The notes under the pieces are model-generated. The model was given only the letters and a program-made list of their open reading frames with translations, was not told the origin of the DNA and did not search any database. From Massiliimicrobium timonense (GTDB lineage Bacteria > Bacillota_I > Bacilli_A > Erysipelotrichales > Coprobacillaceae), in NCBI RefSeq assembly GCF_002160865.1, contig NZ_NFLJ01000031.1:1-37738 (forward strand): a stretch of 37,738 bases of DNA, written 5' to 3'. Positions 32,305-37,738 of the stretch are shown here, one piece after another (within the stretch, counting starts at the first letter, position 1; each line of letters begins with the position of its first letter). The position numbers were made by a program, and so were the translations under genes.

Positions 32305-33037
32305 TTTCTTTTAATACCTCTTTTCCTTCCCATTGTTCTTTTGAAAAATGAAATAATGCGATTGTCAAAGCCATAGATAGATTTAATGAATCAATATCCT
32401 CACTATGAGGAATAAACACACTTTGACCATAATTTAAATAACGATCATCCAATCCATGACTCTCATTACCAAAAATAAGACTATAAGGCTTGACAGCCTT
32501 CACTTGATGAATGTTTTGTGCTCCTTTCAACATAAAAGGATAAAATTCTCGTTTTGAAAATTGGGTATGATAATCTTCAAATGTATCATAAAAAGCAATA
32601 TTCAAATGAAAAATAGCTCCCATTGAAGCACGAATCACTTTGGGATCAAAAATATCTACTGCCGGTTTAATAATGACTAAATCTTTATATCCAAAGCCAA
32701 GCATTGTACGCATAATTGTTCCCATATTTCCCATATCCATAGGATGTTCTAAAACAACATGATTCCCATTGTGTAATAAAGATGTATAAGTTTGAAAAAC
32801 ACCTATCGCATAACAATTATTTTTAGGACTTAATTTTTCAATAGTCCGATCATGAACATCTATTTGAATATGATACTTTTCACATAAGTCTTGAATAACT
32901 GGATAGCCTTTATTTTGTTCAATAGATGAATGAACAACAACTCTTTTGACCATCTCTGGTTTTTGTATTAATAATTCAATTGTTGGAAAAACACCTAGAG
33001 TATAAGACGTTTCATCTCCTTTTTTATATAATTTCAT
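32297..33037 (-). CDS. SpoU/TrmH-family RNA 2'-O-methyltransferase (246 aa)
   Basis: A SPOUT-type methyltransferase. The characteristic motifs appear in order: VVLEHPMDMGNMGTIMRT (motif 1), SLIFGNESHGL (motif 2, about residue 190) and SLNLSMALTIALFHF (motif 3, knot). An N-terminal region (1-80) likely contacts RNA. The substrate, rRNA or tRNA, cannot be told. It overlaps the upstream Sel1 gene by 14 nt; its AAGGAGG site is unusually far from the ATG, so coupling probably drives translation. Confidence 0.87.
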   Translation of the reverse strand: MKLYKKGDETSYTLGVFPTIELLIQKPEMVKRVVVHSSIEQNKGYPVIQDLCEKYHIQIDVHDRTIEKLSPKNNCYAIGVFQTYTSLLHNGNHVVLEHPMDMGNMGTIMRTMLGFGYKDLVIIKPAVDIFDPKVIRASMGAIFHLNIAFYDTFEDYHTQFSKREFYPFMLKGAQNIHQVKAVKPYSLIFGNESHGLDDRYLNYGQSVFIPHSEDIDSLNLSMALTIALFHFSKEQWEGKEVLKENV

Positions 33038-34133
33038 ATGCTTTTTCTTTCCCCTCCTTAATCATTTGAGCCTGTTGATAATAAGAGAGTGCATAACCAT
33101 GATGCTTCTTGACATAACGTCCCAGTTCATAAAATTGACTCAACAATAAACAGGCTTCATAACTATTTAATCTTGCTGCCTGATGTAAATATTGAAGGGC
33201 TTTTTTAACATCTTTTTTCAACGCCACACCATCAAAATAAAGCATAGCCAGTTCATAAGCACATTCTTCATGTAAAAGATAATATCCATATGTCAAATAA
33301 TGAATAGCATCATCCATATTCAATTCCACACCTAATCCCAGTTTCAACAACAAACCTGTTTTATATAAACAATCTTTTTGAAAACATTTCGCTCCTTTTA
33401 AATAAGCTTGAAAAGCAGATGAATAGTCTTTTTGTCTTTCTAATAAAATCCCCTGATACAAATAAGATTCCTTTTCATGACTATTCAAAAAATAATGCAT
33501 CGCCTGATTGCTATCTTGTTCAACATATTGCCCATACATATAAAATAAGCCCAGCCTTAATGATGATTGACTATCACATTGTTCACGATAATAAGCCAGT
33601 GCCTTTGCGATATCTTGTTCAACTCCATCACCATGTTCATACATATATCCCAGATAATAACAGCTTTCTAAAATACCATTGTCATGCAAATACGAAAAGA
33701 TTTCAAAAGCCTTTTCATAATCCTGTGTGACTCCAAATCCTAAAAAATAAGTTCTTGCTAAAACATAAAGATGAGAAAAATTTTGTTCTTGATAAGCCTG
33801 TCTTAAAAAGTTTTCAATATCAGGAATCTCAAAATAATAACCAATACTTTCTATTAAGTGTGCATAGACACTCACCATAAATAAAGCTTCTTCTTCCTTT
33901 AATGAAGCATACTGACATAAATAATCTACATATCTGGACATTTCAAAATCTTCATCAAAAATCATAGCTTCAAAAACACCCAGCTTCATTCCCAAGACAA
34001 CAAGATAGCACTCATCCATCATATTAAAAGCTAAATCATTTAAAACTTCTTCAAAACGCTCAATATCAAATCTAATTGTATCACCATACTGATTAAAGAC
34101 ATCTATTACTTTTTCAATAATTTGAATATTCAT
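33024..34133 (-). CDS. Sel1-repeat protein (369 aa)
   Basis: Residues about 130-360 are tandem Sel1-like (TPR-like) repeats, each near 36 residues: ARTYFLGFGVTQDYEKAFEI, LGYMYEHGDGVEQDIAKALA, LGLFYMYGQYVEQDSNQAMH, LGLGVELNMDDAIHYLTYGY, AMLYFDGVALKKDVKKALQY and LSQFYELGRYVKKHHGYALS. These give a solenoid for protein binding. The first 125 residues are helical and unassigned. No signal peptide is visible, so it is cytosolic. It begins directly after the stop at 34134. The partner is not apparent. Confidence 0.85.
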   Translation of the reverse strand: MNIQIIEKVIDVFNQYGDTIRFDIERFEEVLNDLAFNMMDECYLVVLGMKLGVFEAMIFDEDFEMSRYVDYLCQYASLKEEEALFMVSVYAHLIESIGYYFEIPDIENFLRQAYQEQNFSHLYVLARTYFLGFGVTQDYEKAFEIFSYLHDNGILESCYYLGYMYEHGDGVEQDIAKALAYYREQCDSQSSLRLGLFYMYGQYVEQDSNQAMHYFLNSHEKESYLYQGILLERQKDYSSAFQAYLKGAKCFQKDCLYKTGLLLKLGLGVELNMDDAIHYLTYGYYLLHEECAYELAMLYFDGVALKKDVKKALQYLHQAARLNSYEACLLLSQFYELGRYVKKHHGYALSYYQQAQMIKEGKEKAYEII

Positions 34134-34409
34134 CTATGTATTCATTTCATTAATCTGATGAATTGATTGTAGTTCTTTCATCGCATTATCTTTTAATGCT
34201 TCAAAATGCTCTTTATCGAAATGAGCACCTTGATCAATCAATTCAATCAATTCACGATATTTTTCAACAATGACTTCATATAAAGATTCTTTAATCACAT
34301 AGTCCATTTCCTGATGAGCCTGTTGTGTTAACTGATTCACAGATTTATATTGTTCTTTAAAAACAGCATCATAATCTATAACTGTTTTTTTCTTTTTAAA
34401 TAATCCCAT
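34134..34409 (-). CDS. Small helical hypothetical protein (91 aa)
   Basis: Not recognised. It starts MGLFKKKKTV and is otherwise predominantly helical and charged: YKSVNQLTQQAHQEMDYVIK, ESLYEVIVEKYRELIELID. A coiled-coil or helical bundle is likely. AAAGGAGTG precedes the ATG at 34409. Its stop touches the start of the Sel1 gene, so it is the first gene of the operon running to the MalY-like gene. A possible promoter (TTTTCA-17-TAGAAT, 34436-34464) lies upstream. Confidence 0.6.
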   Translation of the reverse strand: MGLFKKKKTVIDYDAVFKEQYKSVNQLTQQAHQEMDYVIKESLYEVIVEKYRELIELIDQGAHFDKEHFEALKDNAMKELQSIHQINEMNT

Positions 34410-34490
34410 AATACACTCCTTTCTTCCTTATCATTATTCTACTTGATTTTACTCAAAATGAAAATCCTTTTCCTTTATCATTTGTTATAA

Positions 34491-34534
34491 AAAGTTCATT
34501 ATTTTTTCTCATTGATTCATGATTGATGAACTTT
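34491..34534. repeat. 9-bp inverted repeat in a divergent intergenic region
   Basis: AAAGTTCAT (34491-34499) and ATGAACTTT (34526-34534) are separated by 26 nt, midway between the divergent starts at 34409 and 34605. An operator or a leader hairpin is possible. There is no U run, so it is not a terminator. Apart from this, the 195-nt gap holds only weak promoter-like sequence. Confidence 0.35.
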
Positions 34535-34604
34535 ATTTTCAAAATCGTCTTGTTTATTTATCTTTTATTGCTTTTATGTCATAATTCTATTGAGGTGATG
34601 AAAG

Positions 34605-35051
34605 ATGGAAGAACTACTCCAATTAGAAAAAGATTTATCTTTTATATCTTTTGATCATGAAGATGCTTATCATTTAGGACAAATGCTTGTTGATAAAGTC
34701 AATACACAAAACTTAAAACCCCTGCGTATTCGTATTGTCTTAAACCATGATATTGTATTTCAGTATTTGATGAATGGAAAAAATGGTGAGGAATGGTTAA
34801 ATCGTAAACAAAAAACAGTTGAGATGTTTGAACATTCTTCCTATTATATCTGGACTTGTCAGGAAACAAACCATCAATATGATAAGTATTTAGATGATGA
34901 TTCAATGGCTATATGTGGTGGTGGTTTTCCTCTTATAGTGAATGATGAAATCATAGGTTGTTGCATCGTATCAGGATTACAACATGATCAAGATCATCAA
35001 ATCATTGTTGACTGTTTAAAAGAATTAAAAAGAAAGAAGGAAGATTTATGA
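34605..35051 (+). CDS. UPF0303/HbpS-like (heme-degrading domain) protein (148 aa)
   Basis: A small cytosolic protein of the GlcG/HbpS-like fold, UPF0303 branch. Signs are FDHEDAYHLGQMLVDKV, a central RKQKTVEMFEHSSYY segment, and AICGGGFPLIVNDEIIGCCI then VSGLQHDQDHQIIVDCL. The annotation heme-degrading domain is by homology to HbpS and is not established for this branch. GAGGTGATG lies before the ATG. It overlaps the next gene by four nucleotides and is co-transcribed with two oxidoreductases, so a role in the same carbohydrate pathway is likely. Confidence 0.8.
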   Translation: MEELLQLEKDLSFISFDHEDAYHLGQMLVDKVNTQNLKPLRIRIVLNHDIVFQYLMNGKNGEEWLNRKQKTVEMFEHSSYYIWTCQETNHQYDKYLDDDSMAICGGGFPLIVNDEIIGCCIVSGLQHDQDHQIIVDCLKELKRKKEDL

Positions 35052-36031
35052 AACTTGGTATTTTAGGAACAGGTATGATTGTTAAGGATTTAATGACAAC
35101 TTATCAAAAACTTCATATTGAAAAGACATATCTTTTAGGAACATTAGAAACCAAAAAAGAAACAGAACAATTATGTCAAAAGTATCATCTTGATCAGACA
35201 TTTTATGATTATGATGAACTTTTAAAAAGTGATGTAGATACAATTTATATTGCTTTACCTAATCATTTACATTACAGTTTTGCTAAAAAGGCCATAACAC
35301 ATCAAAAACATGTGATTATTGAAAAACCAATATGTGCCAATACACAAGAATTACAAGACTTAATCACTTTAAGTCAACAATATCATGTGATTGTCTTAGA
35401 AGCCATGAATATCCATTATTTACCTGCTTATCAGTCACTTCAAAAAACACTTTCAAAAATAGGACAAATAAAAATCTTAAATTTCAATTATAGTCAATAT
35501 TCTTCGCGCTATAATGCATTTAAGCAAGGACAGATTTTACCAGCTTTTGATTATCATAAAGCTGGAGGTGCTTTAATGGATTTAAATGTCTATAACTTAC
35601 ACGCTATTATAGGACTATTTGGAAAACCTGTAGACAATCATTATTATGCTAATATTGAAAAGGGTATTGATACAAGTGGCATTATGGTTTTAGAATATCC
35701 TCATTTCCAAGCTATTTCGATTGGTGCTAAAGACTGTAAAGCCCCTATCACATCTACTATTCAAGGTGATTTAGGTGCCATTGTCATGAATACGCCAATA
35801 AATCAGCTCACTGAATATACGCTTATTGATAATAATGGGTTAAGTACAAAATATGAATTTTCTAAAGATGAACATCGTCTTTATTATGAATTCCAAGCTT
35901 TTCAAAGAATAATTGATGAAAAAGATTTTGATAAAGCTCAAAACATGTTAAAATTGAGTTTAGATGTAGCCAGTGTTATGGAAAAAGGTAGAAAACAGGA
36001 AGGAGTTGTTTTTGATAGTGATCAACAATAA
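35048..36031 (+). CDS. Gfo/Idh/MocA family oxidoreductase (327 aa)
   Basis: An NAD(P)-dependent dehydrogenase. The Rossmann fold starts GILGTGMIVKDLM (GxGxx...). DVDTIYIALPNHLHYSFAKK and VIIEKPICANTQEL carry the conserved EKP near residue 95, and the C-terminal alpha/beta domain has the usual layout (about 120-300). Substrates of the family are sugars, inositols or related polyols. GAAGGAAG precedes the ATG. It is coupled to the UPF0303 gene (ATGA) and overlaps the next oxidoreductase start. Confidence 0.9.
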   Translation: MKLGILGTGMIVKDLMTTYQKLHIEKTYLLGTLETKKETEQLCQKYHLDQTFYDYDELLKSDVDTIYIALPNHLHYSFAKKAITHQKHVIIEKPICANTQELQDLITLSQQYHVIVLEAMNIHYLPAYQSLQKTLSKIGQIKILNFNYSQYSSRYNAFKQGQILPAFDYHKAGGALMDLNVYNLHAIIGLFGKPVDNHYYANIEKGIDTSGIMVLEYPHFQAISIGAKDCKAPITSTIQGDLGAIVMNTPINQLTEYTLIDNNGLSTKYEFSKDEHRLYYEFQAFQRIIDEKDFDKAQNMLKLSLDVASVMEKGRKQEGVVFDSDQQ

Positions 36032-37049
36032 ATTAGTACTCGGTTATGTTGGAAATGGAAAAAGTGCAAATCGTTACCATATTCCTTTTGTTTTACAAAG
36101 ACCAGAAAAGTTTATCATCAAAAGAATATTTGATATTCATGTTCACCATGATTTATGGGAAGCCATTGATGGTGTAGAATATACTGAAGATGTGAATGAA
36201 TTACTTCATGATACTGACATTGATATGATTGTTGTATGTACAACTCATCATTTTCATTATCAATATGCTAAAATGGTTTTAGAAGCAGGTAAGCATTGTT
36301 TAGTAGAAAAGCCATTTATGGAAAATAGCCAACAGGCACAGGAAATTTTTGCTTTGGCTAAGCAAAAAGGATTATATTGTTCAGCCTATCAAAATAGACG
36401 CTATGACAGTGACTTTTTAACAGTTCAAAAAGTGATTGAAAGTGGAAAACTTGGTGACTTATTAGAATTAGAAATGCATTTTGATTATTATAGACCTGAA
36501 GTTCCTGAAAAGGCACATGAATTTGACCCAGCAAATTCTTATTTATATGGTCATGGTTGCCATACTTTAGATCAGGTGATTTCTTATTTTGGAAAACCTG
36601 ATGATATTCATTATGATGTCAGACAATTACTTGGTGATGGAAGAATGAATGATTATTTTGATTTAGACCTTTACTATGGAACTTTAAAAATTTCTGTAAA
36701 ATCAAGTTATTTTAGAATTAAAGAAAGACCAAGCTTTGTTGTTTATGGAAAAAAAGGAATGTTTATCAAACAAACAAAAGATCGACAAGAAGAACATTTA
36801 AAATTATTCTATATGCCAGATCATGCAGATTTCGGAAAAGATTTGCCTATTCATTATGGTGTTCTCACATATATTGATGATAATGGTCAATACCATGAAG
36901 AAAAAGTCCCAACAGTGGCGGGTGATTATGCCAGAGTTTATGATGGAATTTATGATTGTATCGTCAATGGACAACCTCAAATCATTACTCATGAACAAAC
37001 ACTTTTACAAATGAAAATCTTGGAAACAGGTGTTCAAAACTTAAAATAA
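36018..37049 (+). CDS. Second Gfo/Idh/MocA family oxidoreductase (343 aa)
   Basis: A paralogue of the preceding gene product: LGYVGNGKSANRYHIPF at the Rossmann start, DTDIDMIVVCTTHHFHYQYA, then EAGKHCLVEKPFMENSQQA (EKP motif), and YGHGCHTLDQVISYFGKP in the substrate domain. The start is not ATG. GTG at 36018 is 12 nt from GGAAGGAG, and TTG at 36012 is 6 nt from it, so either may be used; both overlap the preceding gene. The paired arrangement suggests consecutive steps or a heteromer acting on a sugar. The terminator follows at 37056. Confidence 0.88.
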   Translation: MINNKLVLGYVGNGKSANRYHIPFVLQRPEKFIIKRIFDIHVHHDLWEAIDGVEYTEDVNELLHDTDIDMIVVCTTHHFHYQYAKMVLEAGKHCLVEKPFMENSQQAQEIFALAKQKGLYCSAYQNRRYDSDFLTVQKVIESGKLGDLLELEMHFDYYRPEVPEKAHEFDPANSYLYGHGCHTLDQVISYFGKPDDIHYDVRQLLGDGRMNDYFDLDLYYGTLKISVKSSYFRIKERPSFVVYGKKGMFIKQTKDRQEEHLKLFYMPDHADFGKDLPIHYGVLTYIDDNGQYHEEKVPTVAGDYARVYDGIYDCIVNGQPQIITHEQTLLQMKILETGVQNLK

Positions 37050-37055
37050 ATCATT

Positions 37056-37089
37056 TTTCTTTAAGAGCATATCTTTGTTCTTAAAGAAA
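37056..37089 (+). terminator. Terminator of the oxidoreductase operon
   Basis: TTTCTTTAAGA (37056-37066) pairs with TCTTAAAGAAA (37079-37089), 11 bp, followed by ATTTTTT. Confidence 0.7.
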
Positions 37090-37124
37090 TTTTTTATTAT
37101 CATATATGCTTTAAGCAATTTATG

Positions 37125-37133
37125 TGATATAAT
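37125..37133 (+). promoter_or_regulatory. Extended -10 promoter of the Rpn-family gene
   Basis: TGATATAAT is an extended -10 (TGnTATAAT). No good -35 is seen 17 nt upstream. It gives a leader of about 75 nt before the ATG at 37215. Confidence 0.5.
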
Positions 37134-37167
37134 GTCTATAAAGATAAAAAAATTGAGAATAAAAAAA

Positions 37168-37251
37168 GAAATCTGTCAAAAAAATGCGTATATATATAAT
37201 AGGAGGGCTATTTTATGACGGATTTCAAGAATCTTTTTGACATACGCATTT
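37168..37251 (+). promoter_or_regulatory. 5' leader able to pair with the start region of the Rpn-family gene
   Basis: GAAATCTGTCA (37168-37178) is complementary to TGACGGATTTC (37216-37226), which contains the UG of the start codon: 11 pairs with one G-U. AAATGCGTAT (37182-37191) is perfectly complementary to ATACGCATTT (37242-37251). The ribosome-binding site GGAGGG (37202-37207) lies in the loop. Such a fold would restrict translation, as known for several transposase genes. Confidence 0.5.
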
Positions 37252-37738
37252 ACAACTATTTTCTCAATCATGAACGTCTGGCTGATTTTTTGAATGCTAT
37301 TCTCTTTGACGGACAAATGATAATGGATACTCAAGATATCATCATCCTTGATTCCAACAGCAGTGGTGTTTTGTTGTCTAATGGACAAACAATCAAGCGT
37401 ACAAGAGATCATCTGCTTCTTGTGAGCCTGAATGGAGAGCAATGCATCATAGGACTGGAACATCAGTCCTATGCAGATAAAGGGATGTTTCAAAGAATCA
37501 TGGAATATGATTATCTCAGCTATCTTAGACAGTATCATATCTATGAAAAGAACATTCATGAAAGAATCAATGGTGTCATGACTTTGGCTATCTATTATGG
37601 CGAAAGGAAATGGAACTATGCCAGAAGCTATAAGCAGATGATGAATCGAAGTATCAGACACTTAAGACGTTACATGAATGTTGAATTTCATCCGCTGGTA
37701 GAAATGGTAAAGCTGGATGAAACAAGATTTCAAAACAA
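37215..37738 (+). CDS. Rpn-family PD-(D/E)XK nuclease / putative transposase (partial, runs off the window)
   Basis: Open from the ATG at 37215 to the window end (174 codons), with TAGGAGGG in front. Segments match the Rpn (recombination-promoting nuclease / transposase_31-like) family: KNLFDIRIYNYFLNHERLAD, IKRTRDHLLLVSLNG and CIIGLEHQSYADKGMFQRIM. The nuclease residues would be Asp65, Glu82 and Gln84 (D...E-x-Q in place of E-x-K). Family members in E. coli promote RecA-independent recombination. G-richer codons than its neighbours (CTG, AAG, AGC) suggest a recent arrival. The C-terminus is missing. A long minus-strand ORF here (37176-37661) is its shadow. Confidence 0.8.
   Translation, partial: MTDFKNLFDIRIYNYFLNHERLADFLNAILFDGQMIMDTQDIIILDSNSSGVLLSNGQTIKRTRDHLLLVSLNGEQCIIGLEHQSYADKGMFQRIMEYDYLSYLRQYHIYEKNIHERINGVMTLAIYYGERKWNYARSYKQMMNRSIRHLRRYMNVEFHPLVEMVKLDETRFQN

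Noticed and set aside
34491-34534. Inverted repeat as a terminator
   Set aside because: The 26-nt loop and lack of a U run argue against it. No transcript converges there, since both flanking genes diverge.
37176-37661. A 161-codon minus-strand ORF
   Set aside because: The plus strand here has an in-frame Rpn-family gene with a good ribosome-binding site and family motifs. The minus-strand product resembles nothing and has no start signal.
1-37738. CRISPR arrays, tRNA or rRNA genes
   Set aside because: No regularly spaced repeats, cloverleaf-like sequences ending in CCA, or rRNA signatures were seen by eye on either strand.

Overview
The window is AT-rich, gene-dense Firmicutes DNA with strong Shine-Dalgarno sites, short or overlapping gene junctions and many hairpin-plus-U-run terminators. 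Several features point to a fermentative gut Firmicute of the Erysipelotrichia type (Coprobacillus/Catenibacterium-like): a pyruvate formate-lyase (PFL) locus, PTS fragments, a T-box on trpS, the Bacillus-like pairing of trpS with a YjbA homologue, SARP/BTAD-type regulation and an Rpn-family nuclease gene. No tRNA, rRNA or CRISPR array was seen. The genus is an inference.

Layout. 1-120: probable right end of an IS3-type element. 211-6203: mostly minus-strand genes, namely a membrane protein, PspC protein, ROK fructokinase, lipoprotein phosphoesterase, orphan PTS IIB, and a DUF4125 / TPR-DUF4037 nucleotidyltransferase pair. 6241-9647: pyruvate formate-lyase activase and a PFL locus whose enzyme is split. 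The 690-residue catalytic protein stops before the glycyl-radical domain, which is encoded separately as an 80-residue protein; a 69-residue related protein without the radical glycine lies between them. 9862-18274: a membrane-anchored EIIB-like protein without the catalytic cysteine, RodA, RluA-type pseudouridine synthase, NAD kinase, CYTH protein, CutC, glycosylasparaginase-type hydrolase, Cache-GGDEF-EAL protein and Spx. 18344-20193: T-box-controlled trpS and a DUF3603 protein.

20279-27050 is the most unusual accessory block. On the minus strand are a SARP/BTAD regulator with a degenerate GGDEF-like C-terminus, a coupled protein of unknown function, and a 59-residue relative of that protein's C-terminal region. 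Diverging on the plus strand is a seven-gene operon: a transglutaminase-like lipoprotein, a GspF/PilC membrane protein, four small single-span pseudopilin-like proteins (one DUF4860-like) and a PilT-type ATPase. No prepilin peptidase, secretin or PilMNO genes are present, and none of the four small proteins has a canonical Gly|Phe prepilin cleavage site.

27127-34409 (minus): a large membrane-anchored pectinesterase, fructose-bisphosphate aldolase, and an overlapping operon of a small protein, a Sel1-repeat protein, a SpoU-type methyltransferase and a MalY/PatB aminotransferase. 34605-37049 (plus): a UPF0303/HbpS-like protein and two Gfo/Idh/MocA oxidoreductases. From 37215 an Rpn/PD-(D/E)XK gene runs off the window end, behind a leader able to pair with its own start region.

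The strongest candidates for something undescribed are the split pyruvate formate-lyase with its third small subunit and the minimal type-IV-filament-like operon with its SARP-type regulator. Both rest on sequence reading and family knowledge only.
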